In this document: positions 1 to 7,309 of the stretch, in pieces
How the letters are laid out: each line of letters opens with the position of its first letter
How positions within the stretch are numbered: the first letter of the stretch is position 1
Assembly (NCBI GenBank): GCA_937901285.1
Contig: CALCHI010000390.1
Location: forward strand, 1 to 13,725
Direction: 5' to 3'
Length of the DNA stretch: 13,725 nucleotides
Origin: UBA8437 sp003445035
GTDB taxonomy: Bacteria > Planctomycetota > Planctomycetia > Planctomycetales > Planctomycetaceae
Position numbers and translations under genes: made by a program
Notes under the pieces: model-generated
Told to the model about the DNA's origin: nothing
Seen by the model: only the letters and a program-made list of their open reading frames with translations
Database searches by the model: none

Positions 1-1059
1 GAGGAACGGCCCGAGATCGACCACGTGGTGGGCGTGTTCGGTCGAGACGAGATTCACCGGGTGGCCGATCACCTGGTCGGACACGCTCGCGAACAGCGGG
101 AACTGTTCCGACCGGCTCCGATCACCGCACAGGAAGATCGCGGGCGATTGAGGATCACTCCGAAGCATTTCGCCTATTTGAAGATTTCCGAAGGATGTGA
201 TCGGACCTGCACCTTCTGTGCCATCCCCAAGATGCGAGGCAAACACGTCACGAAGCCGATCGAGGAGGTCGTGCGTGAGGCCGAGGAACTGGTCGGTGAC
301 GGAGTCCGCGAGCTGGTGCTGGTGGCCCAGGACACCACCTACTACGGACTGGATCTCTACGGCGAGGTTCGTCTGGTCGAGTTGCTGAAGCGGCTCGAGC
401 AGATCGAAGGGCTCGACTGGATCCGCCTGATGTATCTCTACCCGATTCACTTCACCGACGAACTGGTGGAGGTGATCGCCGATTCGGGAAAGATCCTGCC
501 CTACCTCGACTTGCCCCTGCAGCACATCAACAGCGATGTCCTGAAACGGATGCAGCGACGGGTGGATCGCAGCGGGACCGAGCGGTTGCTGGAGACGTTG
601 CGCGAGCGGGTGCCCAACCTCGTGCTCCGCACGACGTTCATCACCGGGTTCCCCGGCGAGACCGACGGACAGTTTGAGGAACTGCGGGACTTCGTCGATG
701 AGGGCCATTTTCAGCGGATGGGCGTTTTCACGTATTCGCTCGAACCCGATACGCCGGCCCAACGGCTGGACGGGCACCTGCCCGAGGACGTCAAGGTGGC
801 CCGGCAGGACGAGTTGATGGCGATCCAGCAGCGTCACGCCTTCTCGTTCGGAGACTCCCTGGTCGGTTACGAACTCGACGTGCTGCTTGATCAGGCCTCC
901 GATGAGCCCGGCGTCTGGATCGGCAGATCGTTTGCCGATGCTCCCGAGATTGACGGGGTGGTCGAGGTCGAGGGGAGAGATTTGGCGGTTGGACAGATGG
1001 TCCCCGTTGAGATCCTGTCACGGCAGGGGTACGATCTGGCCGGTGCGGCACCTGAGTGA
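1..1059 (+). CDS. rimO: Ribosomal protein S12 methylthiotransferase RimO, 5'-truncated by the window edge
   Basis: The protein is a radical-SAM enzyme that adds a methylthio group to a conserved Asp of ribosomal protein S12 in the cytoplasm. The frame is open from base 1, so the true start and most of the N-terminal UPF0004 domain lie upstream; about 352 codons are visible of a family length of roughly 430-470. The cluster-binding motif CDRTCTFC (C-x3-C-x2-C) has its Cys codons at 196, 208 and 217 and is followed by AIPKMRGKH. The radical-SAM barrel continues with DLPLQHIN and TTFITGFPGET. The C-terminal TRAM domain contains GRSFADAPEIDGVV, which is typical of RimO rather than the tRNA enzyme MiaB. 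It ends in TGA, 49 nt before the pgsA-like gene on the same strand, so the two are probably cotranscribed. Identity is confident; only the start is unknown. Confidence 0.95.
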   Translation, partial: EERPEIDHVVGVFGRDEIHRVADHLVGHAREQRELFRPAPITAQEDRGRLRITPKHFAYLKISEGCDRTCTFCAIPKMRGKHVTKPIEEVVREAEELVGDGVRELVLVAQDTTYYGLDLYGEVRLVELLKRLEQIEGLDWIRLMYLYPIHFTDELVEVIADSGKILPYLDLPLQHINSDVLKRMQRRVDRSGTERLLETLRERVPNLVLRTTFITGFPGETDGQFEELRDFVDEGHFQRMGVFTYSLEPDTPAQRLDGHLPEDVKVARQDELMAIQQRHAFSFGDSLVGYELDVLLDQASDEPGVWIGRSFADAPEIDGVVEVEGRDLAVGQMVPVEILSRQGYDLAGAAPE

Positions 1060-1108
1060 ACCGTGCAGCGATCGGATCCAATTCCGACCGGGACAGAGGC
1101 GAAGAGAC

Positions 1109-1765
1109 GTGTCGGACGAGTCGGCCCGGCCAGCACACTGGCTGAACACTCCCAACCTGATCACCATTAGCCGCCTGCTGATGGCTGTCGTGCTGTTCGT
1201 TTTGATCGAGGCCGACGGCTGGTGGAAGACGGCGACGGTGCTGTTCCTGGTGGCCGCGGCCACCGATTTTCTCGACGGCTACATCGCTCGTCGGTACGGG
1301 CTCGTCACACCGCTCGGCCGGATTCTCGATCCGTTCGCCGACAAGATCATCATCTGCGGGACGTTCGTTTTCCTGCTCTCGGTCGGTGGCTCGGCGTCGA
1401 AGTCGGGGGTCACCGCCTGGATCGTGGTGGTGGTGTTGGCCCGCGAGATGTTCGTGACCAGCCTGAGAGGATTTCTCGAGCAGGCCGGTCGGGACTTCTC
1501 GGCGGCGCTTTCAGGCAAGCTCAAGATGGTTCTGCAGTGCGCCGCGGTGCCGCTTTGCTTGCTGTCGATGGATGACGCGATCGTCGCCGAATACGACGGA
1601 CTGACCCGGATCCGCGATGTCACGTTGTGGGTCGCTGTGGCCGTCACCATTTTCAGCGGGGTGGAGTATTCGATTCGTGCGGTTCAGATGCTTCGTCGAG
1701 CGGAGCCTCCCGATGGTCCGCAGGACCCGTCCGAAACACCCAGCGACGACACAACAGGTAATTGA
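1109..1765 (+). CDS. pgsA: CDP-alcohol phosphatidyltransferase, probably phosphatidylglycerophosphate synthase
   Basis: This integral membrane enzyme is predicted to transfer a phosphatidyl group from CDP-diacylglycerol to glycerol-3-phosphate, the committed step to phosphatidylglycerol. With a GTG start at 1109 it has 218 residues, close to the usual PgsA length. AGAGG at 1095-1099 lies 9 nt upstream and supports this start; the frame is open further upstream but there overlaps rimO. The N-terminal NTPNLITISR is typical. The complete family motif D-x2-D-G-x2-A-R-x8-G-x3-D-x3-D is present at residues 53-78 (DFLDGYIAR, then G, D and D). Several hydrophobic segments follow. The hydrophilic tail, about residues 190-218, is encoded opposite the 3' end of the convergent GtrA-like gene. 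PgsA is the best guess, but other CDP-alcohol acceptors cannot be excluded from the motif alone. Confidence 0.88.
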   Translation: MSDESARPAHWLNTPNLITISRLLMAVVLFVLIEADGWWKTATVLFLVAAATDFLDGYIARRYGLVTPLGRILDPFADKIIICGTFVFLLSVGGSASKSGVTAWIVVVVLAREMFVTSLRGFLEQAGRDFSAALSGKLKMVLQCAAVPLCLLSMDDAIVAEYDGLTRIRDVTLWVAVAVTIFSGVEYSIRAVQMLRRAEPPDGPQDPSETPSDDTTGN

Positions 1766-2168
1766 ACATCATCCCGGCAACGACGCCGATCGGGACCGCC
1801 AGCACGATGTGTTCGGCAAACAGCTCGAACTGCTTCTCCAGGATCACCCGCGTCGTCCAACTGACCACCGCACCCAGCGAACAGCTGCCGCAAAAACCGA
1901 TGTACTGCCGCCACAACGGGCCGGAGTCGGCGTCGGCGAAGGTGATTCGCCGGTTCCAGAAGAAATTCCAGGTCATGGCAACGGTGATGCCGACCAGGTA
2001 GGCAACATCGGGTGACTCGCAGGCCAGGAACGTGGCGTAGGTGACTCCGCAGTCGACCAGGACCCCGCTGGCACCGACCGTCCCGAAGCGAACGAAGCGG
2101 GCCGTCTCTGGAAAGACGTCCTCGAGCCGACGTAGCCGCTCGACCAGTCCCGCAAGCGGTGAACTCAC
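1653..2168 (-). CDS. GtrA-like family membrane protein
   Basis: The 171-residue polytopic protein has four predicted membrane segments at about residues 25-48, 54-74, 88-109 and 120-141. The first segment ends in a conserved-looking loop, and the second is followed by NFFWNRRITF (68-77), the hallmark motif of the GtrA/DPMS-like family. A similar FNYLLCRRWVF sits at the end of segment four. The family is thought to flip or bind polyprenyl-phosphate sugars for O-antigen, teichoic acid or arabinogalactan modification. No glycosyltransferase neighbour is present here. The GTG start at 2168 is well set: a near-perfect AAGGAGGT (2183-2176) stands 7 nt upstream. The frame could extend further upstream, but that stretch has no membrane or family features. 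The C-terminal tail (about 147-171) is polar and overlaps pgsA convergently by 113 bp. The family call is firm; the substrate is unknown. Confidence 0.85.
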   Translation of the reverse strand: MSSPLAGLVERLRRLEDVFPETARFVRFGTVGASGVLVDCGVTYATFLACESPDVAYLVGITVAMTWNFFWNRRITFADADSGPLWRQYIGFCGSCSLGAVVSWTTRVILEKQFELFAEHIVLAVPIGVVAGMMFNYLLCRRWVFRTGPADHREAPLDEASEPHESNTPPR

Positions 2169-2304
2169 TCGTAAGACCTCCTTGATCCCACCCGGTGCGT
2201 CTTTTCGTCGGGCGGTTCGGCCAGTCTGAGAGTCGCGGTGAGAAACCGCAAGATGGTCTGACGGCCCGTTTCGCTCGACCCGGGCCGCTCGACCGGTTAC
2301 CAAG
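2169..2304. other. Divergent intergenic region between GtrA-like and creatininase-like genes
   Basis: The 136-bp stretch separates two divergently transcribed genes and should hold promoters in both directions. I see no convincing -35/-10 pair. A small perfect hairpin, GCGGT at 2235-2239 with ACCGC at 2245-2249 and a 5-nt loop, is the only structure I noticed. It has no T-tract and no assignable role. Confidence 0.4.
2176..2183 (-). promoter_or_regulatory. Strong Shine-Dalgarno for the GtrA-like gene
   Basis: Read on the minus strand, this is AAGGAGGT, an almost full anti-16S match. It lies 7 nt before the GTG at 2168 and decides the start of the GtrA-like gene. Confidence 0.85.
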
Positions 2305-3378
2305 GTGACTGAGCCTCCGCCACCGACCCGTACGGACCTCCTCCCCATGGACAATCCCCTGGCCTGGCGGCCGTTTGCGATCAACACGGGCAGTTGGCTG
2401 ACCGGATATTCGCTCAACGCGTTGCTGGATCGTGTCGGCACCGATCGCATCGTGTTGCCGATCTGCTCACTCGGCACACCGTTCGACGACCTGGCGGGCT
2501 TGGCCCCCCTGGTGTTGCCACCTCTGTACCACGAGGCTCTTGATGGTCCACTGCGCAACGAATTGCTCGATCGCATTGGGGAGTGTTTTCCGTTCTACAG
2601 CGGGACGCGTCGTGCCGGGGAGGCCACATTCGAAGTGGTCGAACTGTCTCCGGTTCAACACCCGCCATGCGGACCGATCGGGCGGGTGGTCGCTTTCAGC
2701 GTCGACACGGCGGTTGAGGAACACGGTCCGCACCTGCCCCTGGCGACGGACACGTTGCAGAGCTACGCGGTGCTCGAGCGGCTGGCTGACGAGTGGGAGG
2801 GGTTGGTGATCGCGCCGCCGGTCGACTACGGCCAACTGACCTGGGGCCTGCCGTTCGGGATGAGTGTCGATATCACGGCACCGTTGCTGACCCGTTACGT
2901 GACCGGATTCGCCGATGCGATCGTCGACTGGTTGCAGCCGACTGCGGCCTACGTGGTCGACGTGCACGGGTCGATCGTGCATCGCACGGCGATCCAGGAC
3001 GGGTTGGCGGCCAGCCGCATCGATCGCTGGTCGTTTCGCTGGCTGCACGACCCGTTGGTGGCGCTTTCGGGTGACCGTGGTGACCAGCACGCCGGCGGCG
3101 TGGAGACTGCACTGATCGAGTGGATCAACCCGGCGCTGGTTGATGCGGACTGGTGGCCGGCCCGCCGGGACAAATTGCTGGCCAACCAGATGTCGCTGTC
3201 CGATGCCATCGCCTTGTCCTCGGACCTGCCGGCTTTCATCGAGCGGGTCGAGAGCGAGGGGTTCAACGGGATCGTCGGTGGGCTCGAGAACTACGATGCG
3301 GTCGAGGGGGCCGACCTGGCCGAACGGATCCTCGAGGTTGCTCGAGGTGATCTCGAGCAGCTCTTCTCGACCCGGTGA
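2305..3378 (+). CDS. Creatininase-family metal-dependent hydrolase with an N-terminal extension
   Basis: Creatininase-family enzymes hydrolyse cyclic or linear amide bonds (creatinine, formamidopyrimidines, or the MftA peptide in the MftE branch) at a dinuclear metal site. Family signatures are visible with numbering from 2305: EEHGPHLPLATD at 138-149 (metal ligands Glu, His and Asp), a VDVHGS segment at 218-223 in the position of the usual NGHGGN, and HAGGVET at 262-268, matching HAGxxET. The 357-residue protein is longer than the usual 240-280. About 125 residues precede the first metal motif, and they contain LPICSLG and LVLPPLYHEA, which look like creatininase strands without the metal ligands. 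The start is uncertain: GTG 2305 and ATG 2347 are both in frame and neither has a clear Shine-Dalgarno. The gene is first in a probable operon, with the MFS gene 58 nt downstream. The substrate is unknown. Confidence 0.82.
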   Translation: MTEPPPPTRTDLLPMDNPLAWRPFAINTGSWLTGYSLNALLDRVGTDRIVLPICSLGTPFDDLAGLAPLVLPPLYHEALDGPLRNELLDRIGECFPFYSGTRRAGEATFEVVELSPVQHPPCGPIGRVVAFSVDTAVEEHGPHLPLATDTLQSYAVLERLADEWEGLVIAPPVDYGQLTWGLPFGMSVDITAPLLTRYVTGFADAIVDWLQPTAAYVVDVHGSIVHRTAIQDGLAASRIDRWSFRWLHDPLVALSGDRGDQHAGGVETALIEWINPALVDADWWPARRDKLLANQMSLSDAIALSSDLPAFIERVESEGFNGIVGGLENYDAVEGADLAERILEVARGDLEQLFSTR

Positions 3379-3436
3379 TTGCAACGCTCGCCCGATTGAG
3401 ACATCCTGTGACCTGACCTGTCTCCCAGGACCGCAG

Positions 3437-5035
3437 ATGACCTCGCCCGCTCCTCCATTGTCCAGTTCGGGTGCTGCTCGCTCCGGCGAGAATCGCACGA
3501 TCTGGGTGATCTGGCTTGTCTACGGTGCCTTCTATTTCTGTCGCACGAACATCTCGGCGGCCGTTCCCGGACTCAGTGAGTCCACCGATCGAGGGGGCCT
3601 GGGTTTCAGCACCGAGCAGGTTGGCTGGATCCTGGCCTCGTTGAAGATCGCCTACGGCGTGGGCCAACTGGTCAACGGGCAATTGTCCGAACGGGTGGCT
3701 CCCCGGATCCTGCTGTCGATTGGCATGTTCTGTTCGGCATTGCTCAACATCACGTTCGGGCTCTCGACCGGATTCTACTTCCTGTTGTTCGTCTGGGCCG
3801 CCAACGGTTACTGCCAGTCGTTGGGGTGGACACCGTGTGTGCGGGTGGTGGGCAACTGGATCCCGTTGTCGCGGCGAGGCTGGGCACTGGGAGTGATCGG
3901 GACGGGATACCAGATCACGCTCGGCCTGACGTACCTGATTGCCAGCGAGTCGGCCGACCGCTTCGGTTGGCGAGGAGCGATGTTCGTGCCTTCAGCGCTG
4001 CTGGGGATCTCGGGCGTTGTCATGCTCCTGACTCTGCGTGAGTCGCCCGCAGGCGGACGAATTCGCGAATCTCTCGACGACGCTTCCCACGAGTTGATCG
4101 AGCGTCCCGGCGTGCGAGAGACCCTGTACCTGACGTTCTACAATCCGACGCTGTGGCTGTTGGGATTGTCGTTGGGCCTGCTCAACGCTTGCCGTTACGG
4201 CTTTCTGGACTGGGGGCTGAAGCACCTGATGGAGGTCCAGCAGACGACGATCGGGAAAGCCGGCCTGAAGTACTGCGTGATCGCCGTGGGAGCTGCGGCC
4301 GGGTCGTTCCTGGCCGGGATCGCCACCGACCGGTTGTTCGGGGGTCGTCGGGCTCCGGTGATCGCGATCTTGTTGACGATCCTGGGCCTGGCCACCCTGC
4401 TCTACGAATCGGTCTCTCGGACCTCGACGACCGGGACCGTGCTGTTACTGGTGGTGATCGGGTTCTGCATCTACGGTCCCCAGGTCCTGCTGGTGGGCAC
4501 GGCCCCGGTGGACCTGGCTCATCGGGGCACCGCGGCGGCGGCCGCGGGGTTCGTCAACTTCATAGGCTACATGGGAGCTGCGACCGGTGACGTGGTGACC
4601 GGGATCTACTCGAGCGGTTCCGAGGACTCGTGGCAGGTGACGATCTACATCTGGGCCAGTTGGGCGTTTGCCGCGGCACTGACGACCGGAGTGCTGTGGA
4701 ACACGACGGCCCGGCAGGTTGGATTGCTGCCGTCGTGGTTGCCGAAGATGATTGCGATGGTTTCGCTGCTGACCGCCGCCGGGGTGCTCCAGCTTGCCGG
4801 GGGTCCGGTCTGGCTGACTGCCGGAATCGGCCTGGCGTTGGTGCTGGTGGCATTGAGTGGTGTCGAGAGAATCCTGCCGTTGGCGGCCGCCGGGCTGGCC
4901 CTGGCCGGGTTGATCGGCCTGTTCATCGTTCCTCTCGGTTCGGAAGACCTCTCGGGGTGGCTGATCGTTGTTTCCAGGGTGTCACTGGGGTTGGCGACGT
5001 TGACAGCGTTGATGGTTTTTGTGGAGAAGCGGTAG
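3437..5035 (+). CDS. MFS transporter, organophosphate:phosphate antiporter-like
   Basis: The 532-residue inner-membrane transporter belongs to the major facilitator superfamily and most resembles the GlpT/UhpT-like organophosphate antiporters. In that family, the Arg after the start of helix 1 (here YFCRTN, R36) and a Gly/Trp-rich helix 4 motif ending in basic residues help bind phosphate. The matching segment here is SLGWTPCVRVVGNW (128-141) followed by SRRGWA. Twelve hydrophobic helices fit residues 20-440. About 90 further residues carry three or four extra hydrophobic segments, which is unusual for the family. ATG 3437 has AGGA at 3427-3430, 6 nt upstream; the longer upstream frame runs over the creatininase gene. 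The TAG stop abuts the ATG of the nucleotidyltransferase (TAGATG), implying translational coupling. The phosphorylated substrate is an inference. Confidence 0.85.
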   Translation: MTSPAPPLSSSGAARSGENRTIWVIWLVYGAFYFCRTNISAAVPGLSESTDRGGLGFSTEQVGWILASLKIAYGVGQLVNGQLSERVAPRILLSIGMFCSALLNITFGLSTGFYFLLFVWAANGYCQSLGWTPCVRVVGNWIPLSRRGWALGVIGTGYQITLGLTYLIASESADRFGWRGAMFVPSALLGISGVVMLLTLRESPAGGRIRESLDDASHELIERPGVRETLYLTFYNPTLWLLGLSLGLLNACRYGFLDWGLKHLMEVQQTTIGKAGLKYCVIAVGAAAGSFLAGIATDRLFGGRRAPVIAILLTILGLATLLYESVSRTSTTGTVLLLVVIGFCIYGPQVLLVGTAPVDLAHRGTAAAAAGFVNFIGYMGAATGDVVTGIYSSGSEDSWQVTIYIWASWAFAAALTTGVLWNTTARQVGLLPSWLPKMIAMVSLLTAAGVLQLAGGPVWLTAGIGLALVLVALSGVERILPLAAAGLALAGLIGLFIVPLGSEDLSGWLIVVSRVSLGLATLTALMVFVEKR

Positions 5036-5806
5036 ATGACCACTCGAGCGATAATCATCGGGGCCGGACGGGGTGAGCGGTTGATGCCGACCACTGCCGA
5101 TGCTCCCAAGTGCTTTGCCGAGGTCGGCGGTCGTCGGATCCTCGACTGGACGGTCGAGGCCCTGACCAGTGCCGGGGTCGAGCAGATCGCCTTCATCGGT
5201 GGGTACCGGATCGAGGCGGTGCAGGCGGCCTACCCGGAGTTCGAATTCCGGCACAACGTCGATTGGCCCAACAACAACATCCTCGCCTCGCTGTTCTATG
5301 CCGAGGACCTGATGGACGAGCCGTTTGTCTGTTGTTATTCCGACTGCCTGTTCACCGCCAATCTCGTCTCGGGCGCGATCGCGACCGCCGGCGAGATCGT
5401 TGTGTCGGTCGATACGGGGTGGCGTGAGCGATACGCGGGCCGGACCGAGCATCCCACCGATGACGCCGAAAAGATCACGGCGACCGATGGTGTCGTGACC
5501 CGGATTGACCGGGAGATCCCCGAAGCCGAGGCCTACGGGGAGTTCACCGGGGTGGCCCGGTTTGGTAAGAGCGGGGCCGAGGTGCTGCGTCGCGCGTACC
5601 ACCGGATCCGTGAAGGGCATGCCGGACAGCCGTTCCGCGGGGCGAAGTTGTTCGAGAAGGCTTACCTGATTCACCTGCTGCAGGAGATGATCGAGGAAGG
5701 TGTCGAGTTCCGTCACTCCGACACGGGTGGTGAGTACATCGAGATCGACACTCAGCAGGACTTCGAGTATGCCCGGGGGTGCTGGGAAAACGGGGGAATT
5801 GCCTGA
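5036..5806 (+). CDS. LicC-like sugar/alcohol-phosphate nucleotidyltransferase
   Basis: The 256-residue GT-A-fold cytoplasmic enzyme is predicted to activate a phosphorylated small alcohol or sugar with an NTP. The N-terminal nucleotide loop GAGRGERLMPTT (9-20) is followed by APKCF with Lys25, the standard nucleotidyltransferase signature. NNNILASL (79-86) resembles the TNN-x-x-SL segment of CTP:phosphocholine cytidylyltransferases (LicC) and their phosphonate-pathway relatives. YSDCLF contains the metal-binding Asp103, and the C-terminal EIDTQQDFEYA (236-246) matches the family's second metal/substrate motif. It starts immediately after the MFS stop (TAGATG), and its TGA overlaps the next gene's ATG (TGATG), so all three are probably one translationally coupled unit. 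A cytidylyltransferase is the best guess. The acceptor could be phosphocholine, a phosphonate, a polyol phosphate or another compound. Confidence 0.85.
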   Translation: MTTRAIIIGAGRGERLMPTTADAPKCFAEVGGRRILDWTVEALTSAGVEQIAFIGGYRIEAVQAAYPEFEFRHNVDWPNNNILASLFYAEDLMDEPFVCCYSDCLFTANLVSGAIATAGEIVVSVDTGWRERYAGRTEHPTDDAEKITATDGVVTRIDREIPEAEAYGEFTGVARFGKSGAEVLRRAYHRIREGHAGQPFRGAKLFEKAYLIHLLQEMIEEGVEFRHSDTGGEYIEIDTQQDFEYARGCWENGGIA

Positions 5807-6870
5807 TGACTGCTCTGCCACTGTTTCCGACGTCGGTGGTCGGTTCGATGCCCCGGCCGGCCTGGGTCCGTCGCCTGATCAACGACGATGAGAACATCGA
5901 AGACTCTGACCGGGTTCAATGGATGGACTCGGCGATTCGCTCGGTGGTTGCCCTGCAGGAGGCCGCCGGTCTCGACGTGGTCACCGACGGGGAGTGGGGA
6001 CGAAAGAGCTACATCGGGGTGATTGCCGAGTTGGCCGATGGCTTCGAACTGAGCACCAGCGACGACGGGCGGCCGTGGACAGTGGTCACCGGGACGCTGG
6101 AACCCAAACAGCCCGGTCACATCGCGGCCGAGGCCACGCGGATCAAGTCGTTGACCGATCGTGCGATCAAGTCGACGTTGCCCGCGCCGGCTCTGCTGGG
6201 AGAACGGATGTGGGATCCGGTCGCCTCGGCGGCGGCGTATCCGACACGGGAGTCGTTCGTCGAAGCGTGCGTGCCGATTTTGAGACGAGAGGTGGAGCTG
6301 TTGCGGGACGAGGGAGTGTCGATTGTTCAAATCGACGATCCGCACCTGTGCCTGTTTGTCGATCCCGAGGTGCGGGCCGGATACGACGACCCGGATCGGG
6401 CGGCCGATTTTGCGGCCGACATGACCAACCAGGTGGTCGACGGGATCGAGGGAGTGCGGCTGGCGGTGCACCTGTGCCGCCGGGCAGGAGCCCGTGTCCG
6501 GGGTGAACATGCTCACGAGGGCGGTTACGGCCCGATCCTGGGAGCTCTCAATCGTCTGAAAGTTCACCATCTCACGATGGAATTCACCGCACCACAGGCC
6601 GGCGATATGGCGGTGTTCGGAGAACTCCGTGAGGATTTTGAGATCGGGCTGGGATGTGTCGGATGTCAGCCGGGGCGAGTGGATTCGACCGATGAGATTG
6701 TCGAACGTGTCGAAGCCGCACTCGGGCATCTCGATCCATCTCGCGTGACGCTCAACCCCGACTGCGGATTTGCACCGGGTTCAGCTGCGGATGTGAGCCT
6801 GGACGAGGTCTACACGAAGTTGTGTCACGAGGTCGAGGCGGCCAGGCGACTCAGAGAGCGACACGGGTGA
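5806..6870 (+). CDS. MetE C-terminal-like (cobalamin-independent methionine synthase II family) zinc methyltransferase
   Basis: The 354-residue protein has the single barrel of the C-terminal half of cobalamin-independent methionine synthase, where zinc activates a thiol for alkyl transfer. The start of the barrel is seen as TSVVGSMPRP (9-18), followed by TDGEWGRKSY (60-69). Zinc-ligand candidates are His222 and Cys224 in AVHLCR, Glu259 in TMEF, and Cys320 in LNPDCGFAPG. IDDP (177-179 region) is another conserved family segment. It lacks the N-terminal folate-binding half of full MetE (about 750 residues), as do many stand-alone paralogues, so the methyl or alkyl donor is unclear. ATG 5806 overlaps the preceding TGA, and GGGGGA at 5792-5797 acts as a Shine-Dalgarno. 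It is last in the operon and ends directly against the convergent VOC gene. True methionine synthesis, or thiol alkylation of the operon's own substrate, are both possible. Confidence 0.85.
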   Translation: MTALPLFPTSVVGSMPRPAWVRRLINDDENIEDSDRVQWMDSAIRSVVALQEAAGLDVVTDGEWGRKSYIGVIAELADGFELSTSDDGRPWTVVTGTLEPKQPGHIAAEATRIKSLTDRAIKSTLPAPALLGERMWDPVASAAAYPTRESFVEACVPILRREVELLRDEGVSIVQIDDPHLCLFVDPEVRAGYDDPDRAADFAADMTNQVVDGIEGVRLAVHLCRRAGARVRGEHAHEGGYGPILGALNRLKVHHLTMEFTAPQAGDMAVFGELREDFEIGLGCVGCQPGRVDSTDEIVERVEAALGHLDPSRVTLNPDCGFAPGSAADVSLDEVYTKLCHEVEAARRLRERHG

Positions 6871-7206
6871 TCACGCGGCGTTGAACGGATCGCCCTCGTA
6901 TTCCATCAACTCGACCACGGCTCCGTCGACGGTCAGGTAGAAACCGACTTCGACCCCGGGGAGTGCCGTGAAAGGCCCCAGCAGGCAGTTGAGTCCGCGG
7001 GAAGCCTCTTCGAGCGAATCGACGTGGAATGCGACGTGAGATTGCTCACGGACGGGGCCGGTGACGGGGCTGTCCGGCTCGAATCTCAACCACTCGACCC
7101 GATGAGGGTGCTTGGTGAAGTCGGTGACCCACACCCGGGTCGCCTCCACAAACACCTCGCCGTCCCGTGGCTCGTCGGTGATCAGCCCGATATGAGAGAA
7201 CTCCAT
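6871..7206 (-). CDS. VOC-superfamily (glyoxalase/dioxygenase-fold) small protein
   Basis: The protein is predicted to be a soluble single-domain member of the vicinal-oxygen-chelate fold, 111 residues. Features are an N-terminal SHIGLIT strand with His5, a central HVAFHVDSLEEA (57-68) and a C-terminal GAVVELMEY (95-103). His5, His57 or His61, and Glu99 or Glu102 are candidate metal ligands in the usual order. It has one compact module, so it would probably work as a dimer. The ATG at 7206 has GGAG at 7216-7213, 6 nt upstream. Its stop codon directly abuts the stop of the MetE-like gene on the other strand (both TGA, no spacer). The function within the superfamily cannot be told; nothing ties it to the helicase beyond shared orientation. 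Confidence 0.72.
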   Translation of the reverse strand: MEFSHIGLITDEPRDGEVFVEATRVWVTDFTKHPHRVEWLRFEPDSPVTGPVREQSHVAFHVDSLEEASRGLNCLLGPFTALPGVEVGFYLTVDGAVVELMEYEGDPFNAA

Positions 7207-7309
7207 CAGATACTCCGGGGAAGCGGTTGGGGCGGGGTCAATCGGCTGAGGAAGCTGCCGGCGATGTCGCGGATTTTTGACCGCGAGCCGAGGAAGATCC
7301 GGATCCGGT
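7207..7309. other. Spacer between the helicase and VOC genes, both minus strand
   Basis: The 103-bp spacer contains an inverted repeat, TCGCGG (7267-7272) with CCGCGA (7281-7286) and an 8-nt loop. No T-tract follows on either strand, so it is at most a weak or factor-dependent terminator downstream of the helicase. Confidence 0.35.

Noticed and set aside
887..1108. Upstream extension of the pgsA-like gene
   Set aside because: It lies mostly inside rimO in another frame. GTG 1109 has a Shine-Dalgarno and gives the usual protein length.
2467..3498. 343-codon open frame on the minus strand opposite the creatininase-like gene
   Set aside because: Its translation is rich in Arg, Gln and Pro with no domain. 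The plus strand carries clear creatininase motifs, so it is a shadow of GC-rich coding sequence.
7267..7286. Hairpin as an intrinsic terminator for the helicase gene
   Set aside because: It has a 6-bp stem without a T-tract on either side, with T's only in the loop. It is too weak to call.
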